A stretch of DNA of 64,000 nt from contig RPFO01000276.1 in assembly GCA_009746045.1 (NCBI GenBank), forward strand, positions 1,618,824-1,682,823, given 5' to 3'. Under the pieces are notes generated by a model. The model did no database searches, had not been told where the DNA came from, and saw only the letters and a list, made by a program, of their open reading frames with translations. The position numbers were made by a program, and so were the translations under genes. Every line of letters begins with the position of its first letter. Within the stretch, counting starts at the first letter, position 1. Source of the stretch: Mesostigma viride (taxonomy: Eukaryota; Streptophyta; Mesostigmatophyceae; Mesostigmatales; Mesostigmataceae). This document shows positions 8,865 through 20,440 of the stretch, one piece after another.

Positions 8865-10739
8865 TCGGCCCGCGTCGGCCCGTTCTCCTTGCACCTGGCG
8901 CGTCGTCCCGCGTCGACCTCGACTTCGACGTCGGACGCGACGAGGCGCGGCGGTAATACGAGGCGTCCGCGTTGTGCCTGGCGGGGTCGGCGGCCGGGTT
9001 CGCGATCTCGATCCTTTCGTCCGCGTACGGCTCGTCCGGATCGTCCGGGTCGTCCGGGTCGTCGTACCCCTCGCTCGCGGCGGACGTCGTGACCGGGTCT
9101 TCGGTCGGATCGCGCGCGTCCTCAATCGCCTCGCGCGCCGCCGCCATCGCCTCTCGGATCCTGGTCATCCGTTCGTCCGCGCGTTCGTTGGCCTTGCGCG
9201 CGCGCTCCTCGGCGGTCGCTTTCCCCTTCGCGTACTCGCGACTCGAGGGGGTCTCCCGGTGCAAGAGACACACTTGTTTGAGGTGCTCGGCGCCCGGCCA
9301 GAAGTTGCCCTTGCGGAACTGGTCGAGCAGTTCCGCGCCGTACTTGTGCTCGGCGCGGAGGTGGGCGTAATCGGCGGCGTTCATGGACGAATGCGCCCTG
9401 CCCTTCAGGTAATGCTCGATGTTCCGCCACGCGAGGAACGTCTCGTTGTCCAACTCGCGCTTGCCGCACACACGTCCGCCCTGTTTGATCAGGGCCGCGA
9501 TCGACTTCCGTTCGCCTTCTTGACCGGCGCGCGGCCGTCCTTGCCCGGCGTCCGTCCCTCGTGGCGTAGAGACGCCGCCCGGCGACCCACGTGTCGTACT
9601 CGTGCTCCAATGTCCCGCGGCCCGTCCGTCCGGCTTTCCTCGCCCCCGCGTTGGCGCGATCTCCGCTCTTGGCCCCGGCGCCCCTCGCCCCGTCTCCGGG
9701 CTCGTCGACGACTCGCGCCGCGGGACCGGGCGCGACCGACACGACCTGTCGGGACTGCGTGATCTCCGTCCTCCTCGGTTCTTCTCGCGCGACGGGGGCG
9801 CGATCGACGGACACGGGCTGCCGGGGTTGTGCGACCCCCTCCGCCCTCCTCGGTTCCTCTCGCGCAACGGATTCGTGGACGCGGCTCGCCTTTTTTGCGC
9901 CTCCTTTTCCGCGCGTCTAGCCCGTCTCTCCTCGTTCAGCGCGCGCTTCTCGGCTCGATAGGCCTTGCGAGATTGCGCCGCCTTTCCCATTTCGAGCACC
10001 GCGTCGGACAGATATCGGAGGGCTTCGTTCTCCGAGTCCATCTCCGCGGCCCGTTTCGCTAAGTCCGCGAGTTCTGTCCTCCTGGAGTTCTTTGTGGGGT
10101 TTCGGACGAAACTGACCGATCCATCTGGACGAGATCCGGGAAGGACCGGTTGTACATTTTCGCGGTCTCGGCGAGGTACCTCTCGTACCTTTCCCTCTTC
10201 TCCTCGGCTTTCTCTCGCTCTCGCGCTTCCCGCCTCGCGTCCTGACTTTGTCGAAGCGCGGCCAGTTCGGTCGCGGCCGCGTGGGGGTTGGCCATCGGAT
10301 TCCGCGCCGGTTCGCTCAGCTTCTCCTTGATTATCCCCCTGACCTGGTCGAGCATCCTCTTTTTCGCCGTTTCGTGGTTGTAATCGAGCTTGCCTTGAGC
10401 GATTTCTTCGGCCGCACGGCGTAGGCGTCCGAGATTCGGGTCGTCCGGGTTGTTGGCGTCGATCTTCGCGTGGTAGGGGGCGACGTTGTTATAGGTCGGG
10501 ACGAACTCGTTCAGAAGCCTCTGGACGCGAGCGTCGTCGTAGTCGCCGATCCGTCTGTCGAATTTGTCGAACTCGTCCGCCCGCGTCGTGTGCGTCCTGC
10601 GTCGAGCGACCCGCGGCGGACGCTCGTCCTCGTGCGCGCGACGGTTCTTTCGCGCGACCGTCTTCCGTGCGGCCTTCCGCGGTCTTGCGCGCGCGGACGT
10701 CGATCGCGTCGACGTGCGTCTGGATCGGTTCGGGGGCAT
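8794..10739 (-). CDS. Large basic/coiled-coil protein (R1 copy, frameshifted)
   Basis: The N-terminus (about 1-45) is Arg/Ser-rich like a nuclear or DNA-binding tail. A charged coiled coil with AREREKAEEKRERYERYL-type sequence lies near 165-190, and further helical and Arg-rich segments follow. An acidic DDPDDPDDPDEPY run occurs near the end. The frame breaks near 10115; the R2 copy has an extra G there and continues. The start at 10739 sits 12 bp after TATATATAGAGA. It is divergent from the 10836 gene. A DNA-packaging or matrix role is possible but not shown. Confidence 0.55.
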
Positions 10740-10835
10740 TCTCTCTCTATATATATGTGATCACGCGCGCGGCGCTCGTACAACAGTAGGAGTAGAAAAG
10801 AGAATTCCGCGCCCTGCGAGCGCGGAGAAAAAAAG
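10740..10835. promoter_or_regulatory. Divergent promoter with TATATATA
   Basis: Shared spacer of the 10739 (leftward) and 10836 (rightward) genes. CTATATATATGTGATCAC at 10748-10765 gives a TATA box for the leftward gene. The rightward start follows a GAGAAAAAAAG purine tract. Confidence 0.5.
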
Positions 10836-11796
10836 ATGTCCTCAGTATACGCGGGTCGAGCGGCGGACCGCGTCGGAGGTCGCGCGCGAATGAACGCGCA
10901 AAGGGTCGCCAGGAACTACCCCCGGTTCTGGCTGACCGCGCGGGACATGAACAGGGTCCCGTGGCGGCCTTTCGGAAAGACCACCGTGGACGATCTGCGA
11001 CGGTTCGGCAAGTTTCGAGGGCTCGTATTGTACAGAGGACTGCGGAAGAGGTGCATGGAGTGCGCTCTGTGGCTCCATCAGCGCGCGTGCGTGATCCAGC
11101 GGTGGGTCGTTCCGTCGTGTTGCCGTACCGCCGCGCCAGAGAGGCCGTGCGGAGGAGGGTGTGCATGCGGCCGCGCAACGCGGAGGATCCCATCACGTTG
11201 GAACCGCTGCCGCCGAAAGAGAGGGTGTTCAAGTTCGTGCGCCCCGATCGCAGGGTCGCGGGGTTCGACGCGGTCAAGCTGGCCGAGTACGTCGTCGCGT
11301 CGGGGACGTTCGAGGACCCCGTCACCAGGTACCCTTTCCACCCGGTCGACTTGCTGCGATTGGACCGGCAGGTGCGGGACTTGGGGTATCAGCGCCTCTC
11401 CACGTTGGAGCTGTGGAAGCGGCCGGATTTCGTCCGGCGATGCGAGAGAGGGAGTCGCTCGTCGCGGGGATGGAGCGCATGACGGGCGACGTCGTCGAGA
11501 TGATGATCGACCTGTCCAAATACCCGACCGGCGAGGCGGCCGCGCTCCTGAGGTCGGAATATTACCCGCAGTTCTGTTCGAATTTTGTGCAGCTGTCGAT
11601 GGTGGACGTCCACGCGGCGGAGTGCGGACGGTCGGGATACATCGCGCGCGTGAGAGATGAAATGCGGCGAGTGGCCGCCGAAGAAGAGTCCGCCGCGAAA
11701 ACGGAGAGGACCGAATTTCTGAGAGAATTGGCTATCATGTTATCGTGCGACGCGCGCGTGATGCGATTCGTCGTCACGGGAGGCTTTTATGGTTAA
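10836..11796 (+). CDS. U-box/RING-like domain protein (R1 copy, two frameshifts)
   Basis: The N-terminal ~95 residues are basic and Trp-rich. The middle contains DPITLEPLPP, a core like FKFVRPDRRVAGFDAVKLAEY, and FEDPVTRYPF followed by DLLRLD. This spacing resembles the U-box-like fold of viral and eukaryotic ubiquitin-ligase modules. The C-terminal ~130 residues are helical. The frame breaks near 11100 (shared with R2) and near 11440 (R2 has one more G and is intact there). It converges on the 12127 gene. Confidence 0.55.
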
Positions 11797-11806
11797 TAAA
11801 TGTCGC

Positions 11807-11824
11807 GAATAAAGCGGTTTATTC
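11807..11824. terminator. Bidirectional poly(A)/hairpin 3' end
   Basis: GAATAAAGCGGTTTATTC is a near-perfect hairpin that gives AATAAA on both strands, between convergent stops at 11796 and 11819. Confidence 0.65.
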
Positions 11825-12127
11825 AATGATTACGATGATATCATCACGGTGCATCGACTTGTCTCTGCGTGTCTCCTCCCCTCTTTGGACACCGAGTCTG
11901 TTTGCGAACTCGGCGGGGGTGGGGTTGCGTTCGGGGTTGGACGAGGCTCGCTCGCACGCGGCCGCCACGAGGTCTTGTCCCTCTTTGGTCATCATCCAAG
12001 TGTGCTGGTCGTTGTAATGCCGGATCCACTTCTGGTACGTGCCGAAGGCGCTTTTGCACGAATAGGACGGACATTTGAACGGTCTCTTCGCGACCGTCGA
12101 AGGGGTCGAAGGGGAAGTTTCCTCCAT
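11819..12127 (-). CDS. C2H2 zinc-finger protein (R1 copy)
   Basis: A 102-residue protein with one finger at about residues 19-41: CPSYSC, then 12 residues, H, 4 residues, H (pattern C-x4-C-x12-H-x4-H). The remainder is polar and charged with the tail DDIIVIIE. The start at 12127 is the first ATG of this frame after the upstream gene. A single finger suggests a protein or nucleic acid contact but not a specific target. Intact in both R1 and R2. Confidence 0.7.
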   Translation of the reverse strand: MEETSPSTPSTVAKRPFKCPSYSCKSAFGTYQKWIRHYNDQHTWMMTKEGQDLVAAACERASSNPERNPTPAEFANRLGVQRGEETRRDKSMHRDDIIVIIE

Positions 12128-12204
12128 CGTCGGCGCATACAAACAGCGCAGACATTGTGGGGAGACGTGACGCGACGTCGCGCGTCGGCGTCCGCTCGCG
12201 CCCC

Positions 12205-13424
12205 TCAGGCCACGACGCGCATGTTGCGGCTCACCTGCAAGGTCCGGGTCTGGACCACCGGGGCGCCCGGGTTCAGAGGGTCGGACACGTACGACATTTT
12301 GTACGCCGACTCCCCGGCCCGCACGCGGAACAGTAGGAGGCCCTCGGTCACCAGGACGGGGGTGAGGTCGCTCTTCAGGATCTGCCACTCCGTCAGGCTC
12401 AGACGCACGCGGAACGTGTACTCGTTGACCTTGACGAAATCGTACGCGCCCGGGCCGGACGCCGGGTTTTTGGGGAGCAGGCCGGCCTCTAGTCCGCCTG
12501 CGTAGTCGTTGTTGTCCAGCGGGAAGAAGATGATGTCCAGTTTGTCCATCCCGAAGTTCGCCGTCGTGTTGGCGTCGTTGTGTTCGGCCAGCTTGACCGG
12601 GTGATTCCATTGGACTTCCACGTAGATTTCGCCGTCCACGATTATGAACCCGCCGCTCGTCGCCGGCGTCGTCAGGTTTGGTGGTGCGCCCTCGAGCGGG
12701 AAGATGTCGAACGACAGCGGGGTCGCGAGCAGTTGGAAGAGCGTCGACGCGGACCGGGCCAAGTTTCCGCGTCCGGCCGAGTCCGCCACCGCGTCGCTCG
12801 GGAACGTCGCCGTGATCGTGCCCGTGTTGATGCCGTACACCGACAGGTCGCCGTAGGCCAAGACGAATTGAGGATGTAATCCTTGCCCTGTTCGCCGCCT
12901 TCCGCGTCCGCGAGCGTGAAGTTCTTGATCCTGCCCTCGGATCGCAGCGTGCCGTCGTTGAACACGCGGTTCAGACTGTCCGTCAATGTGATCTGGAGGA
13001 GGTTCGGGTCCGTGAAGTTCACGGCCGCGGGGAAGTGGAACCCGACCTCGAACGTGGCCTCCGTCGGCGTCCGTATAAACGGCAACTCGCCGATGCTGAA
13101 GCGGGGAACGAGCGGTTCCGGTCGGTTCATCGGGAACGACAGGGCGCTGGGCGCGGCGGGGATGCCGGTCAGTGCGCTCTTCGTGTGCCCCTGGTCCATG
13201 TTCAGCGTGAGGACGCCTTTGGTCACGAACTTGGGGATCTCCGAGGTCACGACGGTGACGGAGTAGTTCTTGTCGTCCTCGCGTTGGATGGACGCGATCG
13301 GGAGGGGCATCGTGATTCCCTCCTGGTCGTCGCGGAAAGTGGCGCGGATCGAGGTCGTGGCGGCGCCCGGGGTCGAGAAGTCGGTCACGGGGGACTGGTA
13401 TTGGAGGGGGATGGTGACGGACAT
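12205..13424 (-). CDS. Beta-rich structural protein (R1 copy, one frameshift)
   Basis: About 405 residues with many Val/Thr/Phe beta strands and proline turns, and the same style as the giant fibre encoded just upstream. A virion surface or fibre-associated role is likely. The frame breaks near 12860 (after GKDYILNSS). R2 shows the identical break at 40083, so either the error is systematic or the shift is real. I see no obvious slippery heptamer there. The start at 13424 is the first ATG; the fibre gene ends 70 bp upstream. Confidence 0.6.
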
Positions 13425-13494
13425 CGCGGAGGGAGGGACTCGCGCGCCGACGGGTCGTTACCCTACGCGGCGATTAAAAAAGGCGATGCCTGGT

Positions 13495-16173
13495 CTAGAA
13501 TATCGGGAACTCGAGACCGTTGAGCGGCGACGTGCCGAATGGTATGGGTACATTCACCTTCTGGTACACCGGGAACGCTTGGACGTTCTTCCCCGTCGCG
13601 CCTCCAGGGAGGTACGGACCGGTCACGGTGTCCGCGGGGATGGTGACGGTGTAAGATGTGGCCAAGACGGATGACACGAGGGCGGGGAGAAGGGGGAAGG
13701 GTACGTCTATCATCCATTTTCCGGCATGTTCGGTCGTGTTGGCGCGGCAAGACGCGGTCTGTTTGTACGTGCTGCTGCCCTCGTTTAGCGTGACGATCGT
13801 CCACTCGACGTCCGCGTTGAATACCGTCACCGAGAGTTCGGTGTCCTCCGGTAAGAGGTCGAACACCACGAGTTTATAGTCCGAGAAGCTCACTACCAGG
13901 TCGGAGAGCACGACGAGGGAAGGAATGACGGTCGAGTAGGCCGGGTTCGCGACCGTGAACCCTTTGGAATCCGTGAGCCACGACGCCGGATTCGTGATCG
14001 TCATTTGAAAGGTCGGAAACTTCGTGTGATCGCTGAGTCTTAGTTGGATCCATCGGAAGAAGCCGGCGCCGACGAACACGGTGAACGTCTTGTCTTCGAT
14101 GCTCGAAACGACGCTCAGGTACTGGCCGTACAATCTGCTTACGAGATCCGAATCCGTCGGGTCGGTCACGAAAATGGTATTCGATAGGAACGTCTGGGCG
14201 GTCGGGAAACTCGTGATCGTCCTCCCTGTACCGCTGTCCAACAGCTGAATGTTGATGTAGAGTCCGGCCGGTTCGCCGTGCTCGCCCTCCTCGAACAACA
14301 CGAACTCCGTGTACCTCGCGGTCATGGGGAACAGGGGTTTCGGGAACAGCGCCGTGGCGCTGCCGATCGCCGTATGGGTCACGACGATCGCCGTGTCGTG
14401 ACCGTATACCTGCTCGGCGCCGTCGTCCGGGTACCGGAAGAGAGACGACGCGGTGCCGAAGACCACCGACCCGCTCTGGATCGTGCACCTCGTGAACGTC
14501 ACGTCGACCGTCGCGTTGGGGTACGACGGCGTCCCACGATCGCGCGTGTGTACGCGTAGTTCGTGGTCGGGAGGACCGAGCCGTCCGATCCGCGCACTTC
14601 CACGGTGACGGCTTGTGCTGCCACATCCGCGAGGTTCGTCGGGAACCGCGCGCATTTGGTGAAGTTCATCTGCAGTCGGAATACCTCGTCCCCCGTCTTG
14701 GTCACGGTCAATGCCGGGTTCAGATTGGGATCGAATAGCAAGGCGGGAGTTGGGAAAGGATTGACCTGTACGCTGATCCCCTTGTCGTCTTTGATGCTTC
14801 CGTTGGACGTCAAAGCGAATCGGTAATGTCGAAGCATCGCGTTCGCGCCGTCGGGGTCGGTGGTCTCGCTGGAGATCCGCGTCGGGGTCACCGTGCAACT
14901 CCATGTCCCGTCTGGGTTTTCGGCGAGGTCCGTCAACGGGATCGCCGCCGGGACGACCCCGATGCCAAGCGCGAGCGGCTGGAGTAGCAAGTTCCTGACG
15001 CTGGACGGGATCGTGCTCGTCGACGACAACGTCAACAGCAGCTGGTTGCCCGGACCCGCGTACGCGAGTGTCGGCGCGATTACGACGATCTCCGTGGCAA
15101 GTCCCGCGACCGTGAGGGTCGTCGCGGTCTCCGCGGTGACGATAAAGAACGTGTAGTCGCCGGAGACCGTCAGGAATTCGGACCGGAGCGTGTACGCGAA
15201 TCGGATCACGTCGGAAGCGAACGGGACGGTCGTCGCTCCGCTCGGATCTGACGAGGACGTCGGCGGACTCACCGTGTAGACGGCGCTGACGGTCTTCGCG
15301 TCCTGCGAGAGAACCGTGCTCCCGGGTTTGTACGCGACCGATAACGTTTGTCCCTGGTCATTCGTCGCTCGGAACGACCGACACATGTTGAAGTTCTCCG
15401 TGATCGTCGCGCCGCCCGAGAGAGACGCTGGGTTAGGGAAAGTCGCGGTCAAACGGAAATCGTAGTTCGTGTCCGTCACCTTCTCGACGGTCGTCGAGGA
15501 CGCGGCGAACCTCTCGATGACCGCGGAGGAACTCGGCGCGAATGAGATCTCCGTTCCGACGAACGGCGTCAGCGCCGAATATTGCGATACGACACCCGAC
15601 GCGAGACTCGGGCGAAGGACCAGGCGGTTGGACGTCGCGCTGTATCCCCTCGGCGGCAAGCTGGCGATACCCAGTCGGGTGTCCAGGTGGAGAGTCTCGG
15701 TCCCCGCTCCCGACACGTACTTGAACCTCGCGGTCACGTCCGTCCGTTGCTCGGAAGTGGCGCCGTGTTCCAGAACCGCTGTCAAACTCCAATCCGTGTC
15801 GCCGAACGTCAGGTACCCGTAACTGTTGGTCGCCGCGGGGGCGGGAGGAGTGAGCGTCGTGCCGTCCGTCATACGCATCTGGACCGTGACGGGGATCGTG
15901 TACGGGTACGATACCTTGTTCTGTTCGTACCTGTCGAAATCGAGCGCGAACACGAACTGTTTCTTCGGGACCGGGGACACGGTCATCGAGAGCGACGAAT
16001 CCGGGGTTCGGGACGGGAACGTCTCGTTCTTGCGTCCGAACGCGTCCGTCACCGTGCCTTGTCCCAGCCTTACCTCGAGCGCGGCGGGGTCTCCCTCGAG
16101 GACCGCGAACGTCACGACCGTCTCGGTCTTCGCGACGTTGGTCTCGATCGCGGTGATCCGGCTCCTCCACGAC
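13495..16173 (-). CDS. Giant virion fibre protein, C-terminal part (R1 copy, cut by gap)
   Basis: This is the last ~890 residues of the protein described at 40718-47560: repeated beta-sandwich-like units of about 110-130 residues. The start is missing because the scaffold runs into N at 16174. One frameshift near 14530 is shared with R2 (41755). The last bases before the gap differ slightly from R2 (SYPYTIPV against QYPYTIPV), which suggests a low-quality contig end. Confidence 0.7.
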
Positions 16174-16297
16174 NNNNNNNNNNNNNNNNNNNNNNNNNNN
16201 NNNNNNNNNNNNNNNNNNNNNNNNNNNNNNNNNNNNNNNNNNNNNNNNNNNNNNNNNNNNNNNNNNNNNNNNNNNNNNNNNNNNNNNNNNNNNNNNN
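16174..16297. other. Assembly gap (124 N)
   Basis: A run of N inside the R1 copy of the fibre gene. The sequence to its right is unrelated to the expected continuation found after R2 at 43397, so the join is doubtful. Confidence 1.
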
Positions 16298-16435
16298 CTT
16301 TCTCCAATTCATGCCAGAGGCCATGCCACCGACAGCAGCAATTGGACACGATAGACGATCCGGCAAGTTTGTGGGTGCAATAAGACCCATGTGAGCATAT
16401 TGATAACAAGGAGCGTGGGCAAGTAATCTGATCAT
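16298..16435 (-). CDS. Truncated unknown gene at the palindrome edge
   Basis: Forty-six codons run open from ATG 16435 into the N gap (MIRLLAHAPCYQYAHMGL...). A TATATT-containing site lies about 70 bp upstream (16500-16512), like the module promoters. It follows gene A on the same strand and may be the next gene of the module. Base composition is lower in GC than its neighbours. In the right arm the match stops at 34928, a few bases before where this ATG would be. I do not recognise the protein. Confidence 0.4.
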
Positions 16436-16583
16436 AGCAAAAATTTTTGCAGAGTGACCCCGTTTTCCTGGGGAATGGCCAGGCCAGGCCAGGCAGTACT
16501 TAATAATAATATAGATTACCCTAATTCCTAATGGACCTATGGAGAACTCATTGCAAAACACAAGTCATGGGAAGCATCATGCC

Positions 16584-16589
16584 TTTATT
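16584..16589 (-). terminator. Poly(A) signal of gene A (left arm)
   Basis: AATAAA on the minus strand, about 58 bp after the gene A stop, within ATTAATAAAGG. Confidence 0.65.
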
Positions 16590-16646
16590 AATCATATGGT
16601 AACTCATATGGCTATCAATTAGCCACTTATGTCACCAGGCAGGTAT

Positions 16647-17195
16647 CTAGTCCATCCAGCCAGCAAACATTGCATTGAAATCCAGGGGGGTGCTGGGGTT
16701 AAACAACATCCCCTGCATCGTCCCGTGGCCAATTATGGGAGGAGGGAAAACGGCCTCCATCACCCCGTGCAGGCGCAGGTGCATTGACCACAGCTCGATC
16801 ATTTCCTCTCGCGTCACGGGAACGTGCCCCCCTGCTGGCAGGTTGCGGGTAGACGAAAACGTGGCAGCCATCGCCTTGACCGCATCGTCGCAGCCCGTGT
16901 TCAGAGTGGTCACCTCGACGAGCTCCTGTTCGCCGCTGTCCCACGTTATGTGAAACAGCAAGACGCGTCCACCATCCTCCGTCACGGGGCCGAGGCACGC
17001 GTCGTGGATCGCGCGAACGGGGGATTCGTTGTCGACATCGCTCAGACGCTGTTCGAATTCGCCATGCTCGCGACAGACGCGCCTCAGCGACGTCCTGGCA
17101 TCGCGCAGTCGATTGGCGAGCTGGCTGCACGCGACGTGCAAGCTTTCAACCATCGCCATCGCCTCGGCCCCTGCGTTGGTGGGCCTGGGATTCAT
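16647..17195 (-). CDS. Gene A, unknown helical protein (left arm)
   Basis: Left-arm copy of the 34173-34721 gene. It is intact over 182 residues and differs by one residue seen in VTREEMIEL (VTREEMMEL on the right). See the right copy for domains and promoter. Confidence 0.65.
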   Translation of the reverse strand: MNPRPTNAGAEAMAMVESLHVACSQLANRLRDARTSLRRVCREHGEFEQRLSDVDNESPVRAIHDACLGPVTEDGGRVLLFHITWDSGEQELVEVTTLNTGCDDAVKAMAATFSSTRNLPAGGHVPVTREEMIELWSMHLRLHGVMEAVFPPPIIGHGTMQGMLFNPSTPLDFNAMFAGWMD

Positions 17196-17286
17196 GGCGT
17201 CGTTGTCGGATATTGCGTGAGTTTCGTCGACGAAAATGGAAAGGGGAGACGATGGCAATGCGTGGGAAGACGTCGACGCAATATAA

Positions 17287-17807
17287 ACGCGTTCCAGACG
17301 CTGGCGTTACGTCCTAACCGTCTCCTGTCCGCCGGCATGGACGCGATGACCTGGAAATGCATCGGTTGACAGACAGCAATGCCGAACTGTGCTCGCTTTT
17401 TAGACCTCAAAATTTAGTATCTACGCGTTTAGGGCGATGCCCCGGATCGCATGCGTCTATAAATCGTTAAATATCCTTAAATATCCGATTCGTGTGCCCC
17501 TTCTTCGTGCCAGGCGACCATCGCTTTCGTTAGACATCCATTTGCTGCACTGGCGAGCTTCGCGCATCTCGTCTATTGTGCCGTCGCCACATGGCACGAA
17601 ATGTACTATACGTGCGTCCTGGTACAGTGATATCGCCTGTCGTCGCGCACCTTTTTGTCTCTAGGCCTTTTCGAGTCGAAATCGCCCAAGTCCTTGGCCT
17701 CGGCGGGCAGTCTGAGGGCCTAGGGCGCGTGCGACGCGTCGTGGGGCGTCGATACTACATGCGTGGTACGGCGGGCACGGGAACTACGCGTACCACGTCG
17801 TACCGTC
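17287..17807. other. Intergenic, upstream of gene A (left arm)
   Basis: About 520 bp with no supported gene. A TATATT box (about 17279-17286) serves gene A. The rest has no clear repeat and includes a patch of lower GC. Confidence 0.4.
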
Positions 17808-18190
17808 CACCAACGTGACCAGCCTGCGCGGGGCGCGGGGAATTAACGGGGCGTACATGGAATTTTACTTCAGACGATACGGATCTACTTCAAAGTACGG
17901 TGTACTACGCCGTACCGCCCAGCAACGCGTCAGATCTGCGCGGGGCGCGGGGAATCAACTTGACGTACAGGGAACTTTACTTCAGACGATACGGATTTAC
18001 TTCAAAGTACTCCAAACTAGCCGACGTACGTTTGAAGTACGGAAACCCACGTTGTACTAGTTTGTACTATTCAACTAACCAGTGACGTAAGTTTTAAGTA
18101 CGGAAACCCACGTTGTACTAGTTTGTACTACCCAATTGGCCAGTGACGTAAGTTTGAAGTACGGAAACCCATGTTGTACTAGTTTGTACT
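17808..18190. repeat. GTAC-rich tandem repeats (left arm)
   Basis: Mirror of 33178-33560: two ~112-bp units with TCAGACGATACGGAT and three ~61-bp units with CTAGTTTGTACT, all dense in GTAC. It lies upstream of gene A. Confidence 0.8.
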
Positions 18191-18225
18191 ACGCCATACG
18201 TGTCCCAGCCATCGCGCGAGACGTC

Positions 18226-18430
18226 TGCCACGTGTCAGTCATCGACGGTGCCACGTGTCGTCATCGACGGTGCCACGTGTCGGTCATCGACGGTGCCACG
18301 TGTCAGTCATCGACGGTGCCACGCGTCGGTCATCGACGGTGCCACGTGTCGGTCATCGACGGTGCCACGTGTCGGTCATCGACGGTGCCACGTGTCGGTC
18401 ATCGACGGTGCCACGTGTCAGTCGTCGCGT
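18226..18430. repeat. 23-bp G-box array, 9 units (left arm)
   Basis: Unit GGTGCCACGTGTCGGTCATC with small variants, period about 23 bp. Eight units keep CACGTG and one reads CACGCG. The right arm has 11 units, so copy number differs between arms. Confidence 0.9.
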
Positions 18431-18566
18431 GACGGCGCGGGTCATCGCCGGGTCCGAGGACGTATGTAGGACTTAGCCGATTTCGGTCGCGAGGCCGCGA
18501 ATCCTACATACCCAGTGCATGATGGGCGCGCGTGGGATGACTCGTTGAGCAAGACAAGAGAGGGCT

Positions 18567-18572
18567 TTTATT
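18567..18572 (-). terminator. Poly(A) signal of gene Z (left arm)
   Basis: AATAAA on the minus strand in TTATTAATAAAAGCCC, about 80 bp after the stop. Confidence 0.65.
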
Positions 18573-18652
18573 AATAAATAGATAGTGCATTACATGACGA
18601 GGCTCTCGTTTCGAGCCTCCAATAGGAGGAGTTATCCACCCCTAAGTTTCCA

Positions 18653-19365
18653 CTAAAAATCCGACAGGTCATCGCCCTCGGACTCATCCAGGTCCCCGTC
18701 GGACTCGCGGTTCCAGCGTGGGTTCCACTCGTCGTCCTCGTCGAACGGGTCAAAATTCTCGTTGAACATGTCATCAATAACGTCCCCCTCGGAGCGTTCG
18801 CGGACGAGTCTGCACTTCTTGTCACAGGCCGCGGAGGGGTGGCCGAAGTCCCTGAGGACCTGCTCGCCGGCCTCTTCGGCGATCTGGTAATCGCAGACGC
18901 GCGCGTAGTCTTGGCGCCATTCGAAAAACCCATCATGTTCGCGGCAGCGACGGCAGAGGATGTCGCATTCCTCGCCCCCGTGGAAATGCCGCTTCACCAT
19001 CATGAGCGCCACGCGCGTCGTCCTGCGCCCGCACCGTCGGCAATGGGCGTGGGGCTTCTTGAACAGCTTGCGAGGCCGGATCGGGTCGCGACGGGCCGCG
19101 GCGGCCTGCTTGTGGGTCAGGTAAGAATCGTCTCCCTCGCGCGGCTTTCGGGGCGCCCCGGGCGCCTGGGGAACCGTGTCGGCCTGCGGGGGGCGCGGAC
19201 AGCACGCGAGGGAAGAATGCACGATCGAGGTCAGCGAGAGAAACAGGACAAGCGGACACGCGAACAGACTCGGGGAAGAATGGCGGACAGAGAGAGAGTC
19301 CTCGCGCACTCGATTCTTACCTGGACAACCGCGCCGGACACCGGGGAGGAATTGGGAGTGGCCAT
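18653..19365 (-). CDS. Gene Z, zinc-finger acidic protein, two exons (left arm)
   Basis: Left-arm copy of 31958-32670. Exon 1 is 19365-19321, the GT-AG intron is 19320-19184, exon 2 is 19183-18653. The reading frame is intact and agrees with the right arm. See the right copy for the description. Confidence 0.75.
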
Positions 19366-19589
19366 TCGGGGAAGATTTCGGGAGATGGGGAGAGGGCTTT
19401 CGAGGCAGTGTCTCGAGTGAGAGCTCGTTGCGTGGGATGCCCGGACAGAGCGGGTGTCCCGCTTATGTAGTGGCGACGGGTTCCCACGGACGGCCAGGAT
19501 GATCCTCCGATCCACGGTGTGCCAATCACTCTGCCTGCGCCGCGCCAACCGATCCGATCGGACGCTCGCTCGTATCCTATTGGTGGATA

Positions 19590-20440
19590 CTCCAAGCGCC
19601 GCGCCAGAGACGGGTGTACCCTCTGTTCCACCTCCCCTTTCCGCCCTCTTAACCCCTATTATTGACCCCCGAAAACCCCCTTCCCGACCCCTAAAAAAGC
19701 CCTGTTCCAGTGTTCCGGCCCACCCCCCCTGGGCCGGTATCATTTGAAAAAAAAAAATTCTGGCCAGGAAAATGGCGTTTTCGGACTTAGCCGATTTCGG
19801 CCTCTCCCTCTCTCCCTCTCTCCTTCTCTCTCTCTCCTTTCTCTCTCCTCTCCCTATCTCTTCTCCTCTCCCTTCCCGTCCCTATATATCCAGGGTATAG
19901 GGGGTCTATATATTTTCCTATTATCTACTTTTTAGAAGAATACCGGCACGCCCCCTCCGGGAATAGGAACGGTATATATAGGCGGCTATTCGTCCTATTT
20001 AACCGTGGGCGTGAATAGGACACCGTCTCATATATCCTATTTCCGGGAGGGTGGTTCCGGTATCATTCTAAAAAGTAGATAATAGGAAAATAAATAGATA
20101 GACCCTATTCCATGGATATATAGGGAGGAAGGAGAGGAGAAAGGGAGAGAGGGAAGGAAGGGATGGAGAGAGAGGAAGGAAGGAAGGGAGAGAAAGGGGA
20201 AGAGGAGGCTGAAAACGGCTAAGTCCAAAACGAAGGATTTCGGTCCCAGGAAAATTTTTTTTTCAGAATGATACCGGCCCAGGGGGGGTGGGCCGGAACA
20301 CCGGAACAGGCCTTTTTCGGGGGTCGGGAAGGGGGTTTTCGGGGGTCAAAAAAGGGGTGAATAGGGCAAAAAGAGGGGTGGAACGGGCTGCGCCTCCCTT
20401 TCGGGCCGAATCGGCGCAGTGCTCCGAGTATCCTCCAATC
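19590..20440. mobile_element. Foldback element, left-arm copy
   Basis: Mirror of 30880-31735 and homologous to 1747-2586: same outer ends, polypyrimidine tracts and GGACTTAGCCGATTTCGG. Its central loop (GGCACGCCCCCTCCGGGAAT...) lies in the opposite orientation to that of the 1747 copy. It sits between the gene Z promoter and the 3' end of gene C. Confidence 0.7.

Larger units (their letters stand above)
9160..16173 (+). repeat. Direct repeat R1 (copy of 36415-43396)
   Basis: About 7.0 kb nearly identical to R2, with a constant offset of 27223 over most of its length. Only scattered substitutions were seen (for example at 11589, 11735, 11888 and 14626) plus small indels. Similarity decays at the left end (below about 9260) and a few bases differ near 15910. 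R1 stops at the N gap, whereas R2 continues into more of the same gene. Confidence 0.95.

Noticed and set aside
12840-12880. Programmed ribosomal frameshift in the beta-rich structural gene
   Set aside because: The break is shared by R1 and R2, but no slippery heptamer or clear stem follows and single-base errors are common in the window.
16112-16561. ORFs translated through the N gap
   Set aside because: They join two unrelated contigs across unknown bases.
18226-18430. Regular short repeats that resemble a CRISPR array
   Set aside because: Units are contiguous with no unique spacers, no cas genes are present and the genes nearby are eukaryotic in structure.
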